Source: Himantopus leucocephalus
Lineage: Eukaryota > Chordata > Aves > Charadriiformes > Recurvirostridae
Length of the DNA stretch: 64,000 bases
Direction of reading: 5' to 3'
NCBI GenBank assembly: GCA_003993805.1
Contig: RSEF01000003.1
Span: forward strand, 42,662,590 to 42,726,589
Within the stretch, counting starts at the first letter, position 1; every line of letters begins with the position of its first letter. Of this stretch, positions 42,301 to 57,300 are shown one piece after another. The translations under genes and the position numbers were made by a program. The notes below the pieces were generated by a model. The model had not been told where the DNA came from. It worked only from the letters and a program-made list of their open reading frames with translations, and made no database searches.

Positions 42301-45300
42301 TTCTCCTTTCTGTTGCCACATTCTGTTCATCTGTTCTTCAGTTCTTCTTGGCAAGTTCTAAAGTTAAATCCTTGATGCTTCAGTCACTTTAATGAAAAGT
42401 ATCAACTTAATTACATGATGCCTCTATATAGTTTTGAAAATTACAAGTAAAATCCAGCCTTCAGGAAAGATACCACCCATCCAGCTGTTACTGGATTTGT
42501 AAATCAATCTTCGGCAGAAGTGACTAAATTTGGGAAGTTTGCTAGACAATTAATAGTAGCATTAGATTTAATTTTTTTTATGGTTCATTTTCACATGTAT
42601 TATGCATGTAGAAAATAAGCACAAATTCATACCTTGCTCCTTGCTATATATCATCAAAAGGCAAAACTTGCGGGACAAACCACAGATAGCTTTAGTTGGC
42701 AAAGCCTGGAGAGAGCCAAACCTTTCTCCATGTGGTTGGCTAAAGCAGACGACAGGATCTGGAGCACTTGGGGAACCAACATATTCTCCCCACTTCAAGC
42801 CTTTTATCCATGGTAATGGACTCTAAAACAAGCGCAAATACAATTCAAATTAAAAGGGGGTAAGAAGTTTTCAGAAAAATATTATTTCATTAGTAAGGGA
42901 GAATCAGTCATACCACATTCCCATAAGCAATCACATGGTAAGGACTGCTGAAGGAATCTGAAGATAGTAGAAAGACAAGTATGAAGCACTGTACTATCAT
43001 CAGCTAAATTATTAGCTTTAAGGGAGTTCTCCCACTTCTTCAAGGGCTGAGATAGCAAGCCCGCAGTTCAGGTAGCGTAGTGAAAACTACCAATTTCTTT
43101 AAGTGCAAGGACTCAGTTTCTCACTGGACTTTAGGGAAAGCAAGTGTTTGATGTGAAGAAATTTGAACTGTCCTACAGACAATGAAAAAGTTGAGGATGG
43201 AAGAAAGCACAGTATGTGTTTACCTACGATAGGTTTGCACACAGATTTCAGAATTCATCTTTGAAAGTATAAAACTGGTTAAGTGAAATGCTTTCCAACA
43301 CCTATTTGCTATGACCAAGGTAAATTCAGATCTTAGTTTGACACAAAATATATCACAAGTGCATAAAATAATTTCCACTATCACTTTACTAATTTTGTGT
43401 ATTGCCTTTACAGTACAATATGGGTAGTAAGTTGCAGTTTTAGGACGGAAACTGTAAACATAAGGGTACAATAATTATGGCATATGAATGTTAATTAAAC
43501 CATCTTGCAAATCAAAATGACATACTGGATATATTATTTCTTTAGTGTGTTCTCTGGTTTCTCTGAAAGCAAACTGCACTAGTAATCCCATGGCAGCAGG
43601 AAGTTCTCCTTCCATGATAAGCCTGGATCCAGGTCTGCTAACATGTGCTGCATGGAACAGCTGGCGAGGTGTTTGCCCATATGTTTTTATCATTGTTTCA
43701 AGGGCTCTTCTCTGAACAGGATCCTCAACAGCAGAAACATCCATCCCAAAATACGTCTAGAGAGGGAAAAAAAATGGGGAAGGGCAAGAATAAATTTGTC
43801 TTTGGGAAAGATTTTTCAACACATACACACACACACACAAATTTAGAGGCAGACCCTTCAGTTTGTTAAGATTTGGACCAGAAGCCATCCCACAATGGCT
43901 GTGTTGAGTAAAGACCCACTGAGAATAGTAATTTTGTCACCACTTTGAGATAATTACCACTAAGATTTGTCATGTAAGCTGCTCCTAGATGTATTCCGTG
44001 ACTAATTTCTGTCAAAGAGGTTTTCTTAGTAGACCTTTACTAATATGTGCAAAACCAGAATAGTTGCTGATAAACAAAAAAATTGAAAGAGTTTGTTTTC
44101 TGTACCCTTTTTTAATTAACGTATTAAAGCTCCAGTTTGGGGTGGGGAGGGAGGAAGAACCTTCATATTTCAGGAGAGTGGAAATTCTTTTCTTTCCTCT
44201 GCTTGTCTTTTTCATGTCTTTAATTGTGTACTACATACTTTTCCTCAATCACACTGACAAAAGCCTTGACTTTTCACTTTAAGAAACAGTGAGCACACTC
44301 ACACAAACTTAATATTTGAAATTTAAGGTAATAACTAAATCAATACTTAAGCACAAAAAAAGGAAAAGGAAAGCATTTGGATGGCAACTTGAAAAGAAAA
44401 AGTCACCACTGCCAAACACTACTCTTTTAGTGATCATTCTATAGCTGGAAGAGCTAATAAGTGCAAGGAACACATTTGAATGCATTTGAAACCAAGACTG
44501 CCTGGCTGAACACACCTTGTGATAGTAAGGACTGAAGCTAAAGGATACAATCTGAGATATTAATGTTAAAATTAAGTAGTGAAACTCTGGAATTCTTTAC
44601 ATTAAATGACTTATTTGAAATTAAATTTACTGGAGGAGAAAGCGCTCGTTAGAGGGACAAAACAAGATGTATACAAAGAAGAACACAAATAATGAGCTCA
44701 GGACAAACTGAACTACTTTAATCATATCAAAAGCTGCAGAACTATCTGCCTAAATGAAAGGTTTGTTTGAATAAGATGGAAGCAGGTACACACAAACACA
44801 ATACCACTGCAAACAACTATCCAGGAAGTCTAAACCCTGTACCTGATCATCCCCCCATGGCTATCACAAAGCAAGAAATATGAACACAAATTCATTAAGT
44901 CTGACAACAGTCCCTGGGATCTTATCAGTTCCGCATTGAAATGTTTAAAGCCTTTTCTTAGTCTTCAACACTTCACCAGCAAGGGACCTTGCTTATATAT
45001 ATATGCTGGATATCTTCCAAGCAAGTCGGACCAAACTTCCCCCATTAAGTTACTAAGCACAATGAATGAAGTGCTTAACCAATACTTACTGCAGGATGAA
45101 AGACATTAATAGCCTGAACAGAGGCCTTTCCTTTTTGCTTATAACCAAACACTAAGTCAATCCAGTGACAGATTGTCTGGGAAACATGGTCAGACTCCAA
45201 AGCCTGACGGTGAATCAGGATGAATAGACGAGGATCATTACGAGCCCAGGGTGGAAGATTGACATGGTTAACTCTGTCACCATTTTGACGTACTCCAAAA

Positions 45301-48300
45301 TCAAAACCTAGAAACAGAGGAGTAAGTGTTGCAACATTTTAGTTGACAGTAACTTCAAAAAGGTCTTTACAGAGTTCTATGAAAGCTAACCACCAACCAC
45401 AGTGATAGCTGATCAACAAAGCAGCACTGTTAACAAGTCCCCCCCCAAACACATTCAAGCTCTACATACTCATTCAAATGGAGAAATTATACAACAGGAA
45501 ACTCCTTTGCACCTCTGACATAATTATAAAAAAACTTCCCTTAAGTCCTACTCTACAGCTTTTGTAGTATATCCTGTAAGTTTCTCCCATACATCTACTG
45601 CTTAGCATATTCAGTCAAGGGACATAAGTGTTCTCAGTTTCAGCCCATAGGCTCAACCATACAGCTGTTTTGGGTATACAGTTTTGGTATCCTCTTAGTA
45701 TACCTTCTCTGTTAACTAGAAAGTCGGGAAGGTAGAAAAATTCTGGGATAAGTTCCTTTACGTCAGTCATTGATTCATACGAAGAGAGTCGCCAGGTTGT
45801 ATTGGTAGAGTGAAAAGTTCTGTCTGGGATGTCAAAACTTTGATCTGTAAAGAAATCCAAACTGAATTTGTTACATCAATGATGGACACGATAACAGTTG
45901 CACATCTGCAGCTTCAAGTTAACTGCTCTCCAGTTAGCTGAGAACATTTAGAATTCTTAATTACTATGAGTTACACGTGGACTGCAAGTCAAATATAGGC
46001 CACCTTTTCATTCTATATACACTAAAGTATAAATATAAGACATACAGCTTTGTGGTCTAGCTTGATAATTTCAGAATGGGTCTACTGTGAAAGCATACTA
46101 GTTTTAATTTTACTGAACTCAGCTACTTGGAACTGATAACTATGCTAAACAGAGTAACATATTGCATTCCTGGGCCATTGGGACAAGGCCCAGATGTGAA
46201 AGAAGCGCAAGCAAAAGTAACCTTACCTTGATAGGCTAAAAACATTTTAGTAAAAGGTGGCAGCCTAACTAGGAAATGAAGCACAGTTCCACTGTTGGAA
46301 TAATGAGATCCGTAGTGATATGGTTGTACAGGGGGCATTGGATCATCTTCTCGTGCTCCTTTACGGTACTCTTCTTCCAAATACTAGAAAAGTAATAAGA
46401 AAAAAAAATAATCACAAGCCTCCTACTTAAACTGCATTCCAATAACAAAAATAAGAGCTTGTCTAAGCTGTTTAGGAATAAAATTTAAACTTTTAGAGGA
46501 ACATACATTTAAAAGTGATTTGGAATCAAATACATTTTAAGTGTCTAAAGACATGTGATCGCTCTCACAATCTAGTTAGGTATCAAAGTCTCAAGCCAGT
46601 TTAATGACCTGTTTTCCACTATTTATTACTTTTGGGTTTCCTCCCCCTCTCTCATTTTCTAACACCACAGAGTCATTGTACAGGCTTTTCAATACTAAAT
46701 GGAAAAAAATATTTGCAAGTAATACACTAGACCATGATGATATAAACATAAACTTAAAGGTCCAGCTGCAGATGCTCTCCATCCCCATCATGTTATTTCC
46801 TACAGCCTTTAAAATATTGTAAAGAGCAAAAAAATCAAAGAGCACTGTAATCACAGTAGGCCACGTTAAAATAATAGAGTGCTTGAGGGAAAACAGCTTT
46901 TCTGTTATGAAACAGAAACAATAGCCACAAGTTCCACTGAATTTATCTCAAATAAACAGCATTAAGTTATCTTCCTGATCTTTAGGAATCTTTAAATATA
47001 TGGATATTCATATGTAAGAAGATATCAATTTAAATTCCTCAGCAGCATCACATGGAAAGACTAAATTGATTTATGGTTTCAGGTACAGGAATAGACAAAC
47101 ACAGGTTCCAAGCATGTTATAAAACAATTCCCAGGAAACATAGCATACTAGAAATGAGAATTCCATAGACATAAAATATTGGATTTGTGTTTTCTTTCCC
47201 CCCAATCAATATATGTTAAAAAAATTAAAGCCTCCATATCATTTATACACAGGAAAAAAGCAAGAAGCAAAAGTTATCCAAATTACCTTATAAGTATCCA
47301 CATAACGATCTTCTTTTTCCTTAGACTGCACAGCTATTGGTTTGACCAGATTTCTGCAACAGAAGTAGTACTGATATCTTGTCATTTTTATAAAGATGTT
47401 GATTCACACCATTTAATAATGTATTATTAAGAATAACACCTTTAGTATCATGAGAAGTACAAGCAAAACTTAATAGCATTTTACATGAGTTCAGAAAATA
47501 AGAAATTCACTTTTAGCTAGTGCTAAAGGCAAACAGATCCACAGGCTACCCTATAGCACAGTAACAGATAAGAAAGTGCAAAGCACCTCTGTCAAATCAG
47601 AGGCATCATATAGAGGCAAAGATTTTGTGCACACAAATGTTAAATCAGCATAACAGAAGTTTACTAGGGTGGGACAATTCACTTGACTCTATTCACAATT
47701 AAGATAATATGATTTTGTAACTGGCTAAATAATTTACAATATTCTTTCCTTTTCTATTTAATTTTTGCTAATTGGCCTGGAAGTCTTCAGTCACATGAAT
47801 TTAAACATACAGCTTTTATTTAAATCTGTGGACCATCTGTATCATATTAAGACGGTATGTAAGTCAAATTCATAGCATCCTTTGAATATACACACTCATA
47901 ATATTATGCATTTGATTTAAATGTCTGAGGTGAAGCAGCCATTTACTGTAATAAGCTCAAGGTATTACGGATGAGGCTTGTCCCTGAATAGTTCCATTCA
48001 TGCGATGTGTGCAGTTTAGTACAATGAAGTTAAAAAGCTATACTGGATGATCAGTTCAAGTATTTGGAAATAACCAGTTCCAAGCATTTCATATTACCTA
48101 TATACTGATGGATCATTTAGGTCCAGCGTTTCATTGGTGTAGTCAGAAAGTATAAAAGGAAATACTGGATATTGCATGAGATCATTGAAGGAACGGCCCG
48201 CATGTTTGTTTAAGTGAGTCAGATATTCAAAGTTAGTAATCTGTCCTGTGCACCACAGGTGGGTCAAAGCTGTAATGTTTCCATATTCCAAAAGGTTAGG

Positions 48301-51300
48301 CAAATTGTTAGTTAAGATGTTGTGGTACACATCATCACGGACCTAGAAGAAAATACCATAGATTTAATAATATAATTTTAAAAGCTTCAAACTACAAAGA
48401 CTTAGTAAGTTTCTCTCGTTTTATAAATTTCTGCTGTAATGGAATAACATTTAGTATTACTAAGATTCTTTAATGTCTTAATACATCAGAGATGTGTTTT
48501 ACAACATGATTGTGTTTGTCTAGAAGTCTAGGTGAGCAAAGTTTTTTCAAAGGTATTAAGCAGAATTTAATTAGTCCATGCAACAGGTGTCCTTAAAAAC
48601 TAATGCATGAATGTATGTGTTATGAGGACACAGCAAAAAGCTTTGAACTATTATTATCCATCAGTGCCACATTACCTTTGTATTATCAAAAGCCAAGAGC
48701 AAAGTTCTGCCATTTGTGAGAAATATTTCCACAGCATTGTCTCTTAACTGCCACCAGCGCTTATGAACTTCCTTAATTTCCTCATATGTCCAAGAAAATG
48801 ATGCTGGTTCAGTTTCTCCATGAAAACTCTGCAGAATTTGCAATTGAAAAGGTTATTTTAAATAGTAGATTTTCCAAACAAGAAGCCCTTCAATGGGGCC
48901 ATTTTATAATCATACAGCATATCATAAGGCAAACTTTAATTTTGCTGTGATGCTTTAAGACATTGTTGTGATTTTCTTCATATATGTTTCCTATCCTCCA
49001 CTCTCAAGGCAGTCAGCAGAACATCATGCATGTTCCTCAGCTGCTCTAGTTCCCTAATCAACACTAGCATGCAATGCCATACTTTCACTGATGATTAAGA
49101 TAAAAAAGCAGACAGGCAACCAGAGCAAGCAAAGCTTTGCCACAAATCCATGAATCTGACAGTTCTATGAAGAGCAAAGCAGGAAAACAGCTGAGAACAT
49201 CTTCAACCACAGGAGCTGTGTGCTTAGTGGGTGCAAGGAAGAGCTCCCTGAAAGTAGTTTAAGACTTTCAGCAGTATAACCCATATCTTGATTATTTTTT
49301 TAAAAATGTCTGTTGGATGTATAAACTTAATACAACACAGCCTTCGTGTATCAGAAGGATTAGGTCAGTTCCAGTTTCCTCCATGAAACAGTCCTCTCTT
49401 GTATAGGATAAGGGGGGAGCTAGAACATCCTGTATAATGGAAAATTCAAGAACTAGATGCTGTAGAGTACAGCACAGTTCATACACTCATAGTTTCTGTA
49501 CTTCCTAGTGCTCCAGCTTTCAGTAAGGCAAGTTCTCAGGTGCAGACCAAAGCAAGCTCTGTGCACTTATGCTGATGAACTCAGAGCAAAGGACAGCAAG
49601 GTGCAGAAGCCTCCTCACAACACCCCCTCCTCATTCCCTCCCAGTCCCAGGCCCACCTCTTTCCTGTTTTCTGCTACCACAACCGATTCCACAGCCAGGG
49701 GAAACAGAAGCAACACTGAACCCAAACTAATCTGTTTGGCTGGCCTTGTCCTGAGACATCTAACTCTAATGCTCCAGCAATCTCAGTGACAGTAGACAAA
49801 AGCTACTCATGGGCATAGTTTGGAAAAATTAAAGCTGGACAATATGCTCTAATACTTACAGAATTTTCAATTGTGTCTGAAGCATTGTCTTCAACAAAAT
49901 ACATGCCACATTTTCCTGCAGGAAAAAATAGTTGTAAAAAGGTACATGATCTGACTATTTGTATAATGCATCTTCATGCTATGTGAACAGTGTCCAGGTG
50001 TTAAGAATACTAAGAATAGTACCTGGGCAAGACAGTACTTGACAGAAATAGAATTTAGCATTCCACATCTTTTAGCAAGTGGTCTGCAACTTTAAAACTT
50101 CACTAGAGTCCAAATAGCACTCAGGCAAACAGTAGGGAAGAAAGGCAAAACCAATCTATAAAATTTATAATCCGTAAGAAGTCAGGCAACCACTCAATTA
50201 CTTAAAAAAGTCAGCCAAGTTTATACATACAGCAGAATCTTAGGCAAAAAGGATATTTGAGGACTAAAAATTCTACTTACCTAGCAACAGTTCACCAGCA
50301 GTCTCCCTAGAAGGTGCTACGCTTATACATCTTCGATTAACTCTGAAATATTTAAAGCATATTATTGCTTATGGATTTATGTACCTTTTGGCACATACCT
50401 AAAGGTATCAGCCTCAAAGGCTACAGTTACAAAAGACTTTTTAACACTATGGCTCTAAGGGTTCAAATCCCAAGGAGGGAAAGAAAACAGAACCTCAACT
50501 TTCTAGACTTGCTCATTAGTCTATTTGTGTTTATTTCTTTGTGTGTTCTCTGGAGTTACTTTAGGCAGTATTAGTGCCTGTAACAGGTGGTAAGTTGGTT
50601 TTACCATTGTGTTACTTGACTCTGCAGTTGTGTCAGAGGATGAAAATACAATTTGCTTTTGAACACTGATGGAAAGACCTACTAGATGCTAGTAGCACTG
50701 CCTGTCTTAGATACCTAAGTGTCAACCTGATGGGGTTTCTTTACTTATTTATCTCACAGAAGTCCTGTCCCCATATCACACCAGATGGTATTTGCTTTTA
50801 TTGATTTTGGAAGTCATGGGGATGGACTGTTTTAAGAATCAGGAAGTGTACATGTTGGTAGCTCTAATCTTTTGCTTATGAGTACAGCAAAAAACCTATC
50901 ATTTTGACATTTGTCCTTATCTCACTTGATTTTTTTTTTTAATATTTATTTAGACAAAAAAGTGAGGAGAACTGTTTCTTTGGAATGGGAGAAAGTGGGA
51001 AAGAGATAAATGTTACCCAAACCTTACCTTATATGTTCACTTGCAGCTTTGTCCTTTACAGTAGAAGAGTGAGAAGAATGTGTTTTGTCTTCAAATAGAT
51101 AAGATAACGGAGTTTTTATCACACCTATAAAAACACCATAAATAAGGCACTAGTCATGATTATAATTCAGATATACTCCTAGAAGATGTTATAATTACCT
51201 TCCTGTTTCTGCCTGTCTGGGAGAAGGTACTTGTTTGGAATAGTTAGGTAGCACCTCTGCAAGCGGCGCCTCTCTCTGTTTGGGCCCTCTGTTGGATCCA

Positions 51301-54300
51301 GTTGCCAAGAAGTTGGGTAATAGACTGGGTCATACCAGAGTGCTCTGAAAAAAACAAAGTATGTTAGAGTTTGGCAGCAGAAACAGTATATATGTTTTTT
51401 CATTCTGTTTTTCTTTAACTAGTAGAAAGGCAGAAGTTTCACAGTAGTACACTGGGCAATTACTTCTGAAAAAGTATCAGAAGACTCTGTAGTTTATTTT
51501 CATAAGCCATCGCACTGACTGACTACTTATGAGCTACTATAAGACTGCTCTTGAAGTTACTAATTCTGATGAAAACAGCAATACAATGCACCCAATACTG
51601 TATTTTGAAAACTCAGCTGCTGCAAACATGATAAAATACTAGTTCTGCAGTGGCAAAAAAACCTATCGTTTGGTTTCTTGTCAAGACTTAACATCTTTTG
51701 CTCTATGCAGATTAGCAAACAGTACCTGGATGCTAATGTGAATAACATTACTCAAAAAATGTTTTGTTACTCCATCAATGNNNNNNNNNNNNNNNNNNNN
51801 NNNNNNNNNNNNNNNNNNNNNNNNNNNNNNNNNNNNNNNNNNNNNNNNNNNNNNNNNNNNNNNNNNNNNNNNNNNNNNNNTACTATGCTGAATATAATGA
51901 TATTTTATCTGTTGAAGATCAGGGTTAGTTGCAGGGACATTTGCCTTACATTTAATCGCACAGATCACAGCAACAAGAGGTGACTGGGCAGATACAACAG
52001 CTGTAGAACTAAGGGTGAAATACCAAGTTTGCAGAACCACCTATCAAAACGCATATACCTACAATCAAGCTGGTTTTATGATGGTAAAATAAACCCCTGA
52101 AAGTTAGCAGCGCTGTTAATGTGAAAACACATATATAATAATATAGGCAACTTTGCAATAGGGTATGCTGAACAGAGAACATTCTTACAGAGTTCTTGCA
52201 GCCCCTTTTAGAAGGCACTTACTTTTGCCGATTATTAGCCATTGTCTTCTCCCAAGCAGCTTTGTTTACACCTTCTTCCATCTCATATTTCTTCTGATCC
52301 TGAATGCAAGTTTTACACATTACTTTTTTTTTTCAGATAGACAAAATAAGGAAGCAGAGGCTAAAGAATAGGCCAATTTAAAAAAGGAAGACTGACAAAA
52401 CTGTTGAACTGTTATCTTCACAGCATTTAAAACCATCACGACTTTATTTCAGTTACTGCAGTTTTATTATATTTAGATATAATTATGTTTTTTTGCAAGG
52501 AACCATAATAGTATATCTCACTGTTGAGAAAAAAAAAGTAACTTATTACGAACTCTCAACTTTTCCCTGGGTTAAGTAATATGCTTAACCAAGAAGCATT
52601 AACATGTGAGCTTGCTGAAGCGTTGAGTATCTGTAACAGAAATATTCAGAACTCAGAGAATCCCCAAAAGCATAAACCATGCACCAAGCAAACAAAACAG
52701 CTGTCTGCAGTAAAACTCTGACCCCATATAACAGATAATTGTCTCAAATATATGCAGTTTTTGAAGAAAGTTTTTATTCACAAACCTCTTTCAAAGCTTT
52801 TATTAGATCTGGTTTTGGTCTTGGGCTCAGGGGAATGCATTTATAGCCACAACATTTTAAAGTATTCACAAAGTCTCCCGCTGTTCTTTGTTGGTCTTTG
52901 GTCATTTCATCACTATGATTGTGCATTAACTCGTACAAATAGAGCACTAATTTAGGTCCATGCTAAAAGATTAAAAGAAGACAAGAGGGGGAAAAAGATG
53001 TATGGTCATTTTCATTTCCACAATACAACACTGAGCATTTTTTCCTCCAACTTATTCCCTTTTCTAGCCAGCCTGGACAGGTTTCTTCTACTATTTTTTC
53101 TGTAATTTAAAGAAAATGGCTTCTTTAACATTTGAAGACAAACTTCTATAAAACTAGATAGTACGTGCTGAATTTAATCCTCCACATGAAAAATCTTTCC
53201 CCAGCATCTTGTGACTTTTCAAATGGCTTACAGGAAAACAAAGTTTCATTTCCAAATACTCAGCTCCTTCAGCCTTGTTTATACTTCAGGAAGTATGTGC
53301 CAGAGACTCCATTAGGAGTATTGCACATCTTGTTTGATTAACCAAATTAGAGCTAACAGATAATGAAGTTAAGCAGACACAGGCCATAAATGCACTCAAC
53401 ATGACACTCCCCCAAAGTAGCCATTGCTAAAATATCAGCTCTTTTCGTACTGGTGAAAGTGTTAATTTAATTGAAAAATGTATATGTGAGCAGAAATGCA
53501 GAAGTGTCAAAGGTTGATCTAATAAGTACTTTCTCTCCTTAGTATACAGCAACTCAAACTGTGGCATGCCTTACACTGTTTATTACATTCTTGCAGCTCC
53601 TGAAGATCTCTGACAGCAACATTCCTACCTGATTCCTGATCATGGCACTAAGAAATGCTTTCTCTTAAGCTTGCGCTAACAGAGTGCAATCAAAAACCTA
53701 TTTAAGAACATCAAATACGCAATCCCACTTTAAGAATTAATAAAGGCTAAATAAGAAAAGATAGAGCACTGCTTTGATTGAGAACTGACTGTCTCTTAAA
53801 ATCTCTAGTGGCAATCCGTTCTTACAAGTTTCAGGAAATCTGCAGTCAGAGTTCCAAAGCAAGGGTAATTACTTCATTTATCTCCTTTTTCAGGGTACCT
53901 TAACTTCAAGCATCCTCAGCTAAACAGGATGTGTGATGTTTGATGTGCTACAGAGTCAATATACCCATATGTAATCCCACCTTGCCTCTTACAAAACTAT
54001 CTACCCTCAGGATAATATAGTAATTGGAGAGGTACACATGGGCATTTTGTATGACATGACTTTGTCATTACACCAAACATTGCTAAAACAGCAGTGAACA
54101 GCTTTAGCCACATACAGTTCTAAATAATGGCAAAATTTAAACAAAATAATTGAATACAGGTTTTACAAACTTCTCTCAAACACTCTTGAGCTTACTTGCA
54201 AAGTTGGGCTAAGGCATTCACGCATAATCTCTTGACTGTTTACTTCATGCACCATCCCCAAAGCCTGCTTTCTCTCTTGCAGCGACCTTGCTGGAGACAA

Positions 54301-57300
54301 GTGGTGCACAAGAAGCCTCCCAAGTTGTGTACGGAATGTGTCTTTACATGATAAAAGGATTCTCTTCCACTGCTGCTTTGGTGCATTCATTCTGCTGGTG
54401 CCCTAAGTAAAAGAGACAATTTTTTAATATTACAGGGTTAGGGCTTCCTTTTACCAAGTTTTTCACATTACAAAACAAACACCGTTAATATGATTAAAAT
54501 GTAAGACAATAAAGGTTTCTCTACCAAAACAGTGTTTAATTTTAGTTTACTGAGTATTACTATTACGGGATAAAAAGCATTCTACTAAAAATGAAAGAAT
54601 GGTTTGTTTGTTTGCATGAGATAAGCATTTTCTCTCAGTCTGCTCATATTAGGAATGTAACTCCTAGCTAAACTGGATATTCAGTTAGAGGGACTATACA
54701 GCAATCCAAAAAGTGAGAATTGCAGTGTAGAGCATTTAAAAAAAAAAACACAAAAGGTTTTGGGGTTTTTTTGCTTATTTTAATGAATAGCCCTTCTACA
54801 TTAATCACTGGTTTCTGAACAGATTACCTCAAAAGTTTAGAAATGATGCATTGGATTGAGGTGCTTGTGTTCACAAGAATAAACCTGTAATTTTTGAAAA
54901 GTACTACAAGTATGGCATGATGGAAAGATAACAGACAGAACAAACTTAATTTTCCAGAGCTAGAAAGAAAATTAGGTTGAGCTACTTTTTATAAAGACAA
55001 CCTAAGAGAACTAAAGAGGCAAGAAGCAGTAAGTTAAATTTTCCAATAACACCATTTCAAATTACCCAAGTGAAGCCTGATCACCTTGGAAAGGTTGACA
55101 AGCTAATACCTGTATGCTAGAAAAGAAAAAACTTTTAGCCCTTTGGCAACAATTTAAAAAAATAAATAAAGTTCCCCTTCCTCCCCAATTACATCACCAA
55201 CTCTAAAATATATTATAGACACAACTTGCTCAGAAACTCTCCATCATCTGTGGATGCACTGCAGATCTTGTTTTATAGGCTCCAGCAAACATTGAGGTTT
55301 AAGAGGCAAAGCAAAACTGTGGCCTACAGAGAAATCTAACCTTTGTGTGCTTGTTCAAGGAGCACAGTTTTGCTAAATGTTGAAGTAAAAATCAGAGCAG
55401 ATGCATTTATTATCTTACAACTACAGAATAAGTGGAAAGCTGAACCAAGTTTTTAATGCCACAGCTGAATTGAGAGAGGCAGTAAGGAAAGCATTTATGG
55501 ACAGAAGACTTTATGCATAAAAAGTTTCTAATAAATGAACCTTATGAAATATACTTTAATGTGGACAACACCTAATTACTTACAATGGATACTTTGATTC
55601 CTTCCGCCAACATTTTGAACATTTCTTTAAGAAAAGGATTTATTTTGTTAGGCAGTTCTTGCTGGCTTTCCTCTTCAGGAACTTCCAGCTGGGATGCTGA
55701 AAGTCTGCTTTGACTTGTGGTTTCTGTTATACCCAGTACATCAAGGCACTCTTCATCAGATGCTTAAAATTTAAGAGGCACATATTGATCAGCACCATCT
55801 CAAGCAAGAAAATCCTATGATCCTTTAGTTGGCATTTAATCAAATATTGCCTTTACTACTATACTTACCATACTTTTTTAAATTTTAAATATCAAAACCT
55901 ATTCCTTATTTCAGTTCTCTTATGAACCAATTTATTCAGCATTTACAGTTAATCACAGAGCCATTCAATTATTTGTCCCACATACTAAACTCTCTTGCTT
56001 CTGTGGAATTTGAACTAGCCCCCAAAGTCATCAAGTCTTGCTAATAAAGGTAGCCATTTCACGGAAACATGCAAACTGATGCATTTTAAGAGAGCAGATG
56101 CTCCCTTTGGCAAAGTTAAATATAGTAATTCAGGCAGTTAACACATGAATGGACTAATGCAGAATTAAAATAACTTGTTCAGTTCATTCAGATAAAAACC
56201 TGTATCCAGATTGTCAGTTACATAATACTGTGAGTCAAATCACTGAGAATGATGTTTTATGGTTAAATCCATTAAACTAGCATCAATGGTATTACTTTCC
56301 TCTCAAACACTCCAAAAGCAAGAACCCATTTTTCTTATAGCACTACATTGGCTCTGTCAAAACAGAAACGAACAAAAAGAAATCCTACCTAAATAAATGA
56401 GTCTGTTAACAGCTAGAACAGTCAGCCTCTGTAACCTTTGTACAAACTCAGTCTCTGTGGCTTGGACAGGATTTTCTTGGCTCATTCTCCGCTGCATCAT
56501 CATGTTGAATTCCTCACTTGCTAGTGAACGCATTTTCATCAGCAGAGCATCAGACTGAGCAAGTGAAAACTTTCGGGAGCCTTTAAGTAGAGAAGCATTA
56601 ATAGCATCTTACTAAAACACACAAGAAGTTAATCACTCAGCAACTGCTTTCATCCAAAGAGTTTATATCATTTAAGGAAACAAAACATTTGAAATACATT
56701 AACATTGAAGGGAACATAAGTGTCATTTGGGTGTTTGTTTCTTTTAAAAGCTTTTCTATTTGAAAATAAATATATAAAATTCAAGAAGTGATATCATGAA
56801 ATGAGTTAGTCAGGATCAGATTATTGTACAACTTGCATATTTGTGTAAAGCAGATTCTAAAGAAGTTACTTTTATTCCTGTTTTTACTGTAGAATTAGGA
56901 TAAAGGATTAAAAAAATCAATGATACAAAAAATATTGCACATCAAAAAGTAGCTTTATAAGCACAAATGAGGAGTCAGTTATATTAACAGCTTATAAACA
57001 AACACATTCTATACCATACCCGTTGCTGCAGATTTTGATAGAAGTACTATTTCTAAGTTATAAGAATATTCCTTAAAATTTTCTTGAAATGAACTGGTGG
57101 GCCTTGACTGTACTTGCTTCTTTCAGAAATAACTTTTTTAATTTATCTCTAATAAAAAAAATATTTTCACTATGCTTATTAGGCTGATGGAGATGGGCCT
57201 CAGAAGCTGACCATATCAAAAGAAACATTCCCATAATAAACAGGGAATAATAGTGGTTTGGTTTTTGTTTTTTTAAGAAGACTCAAATAAATATCAGGTT

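Noticed and set aside
51681..52040. Frames crossing the 51.8 kb gap as the missing LYST exon
   Set aside because: The residues on both sides of the N block show no similarity to the expected LYST segment and run on without splice sites in the right phase.
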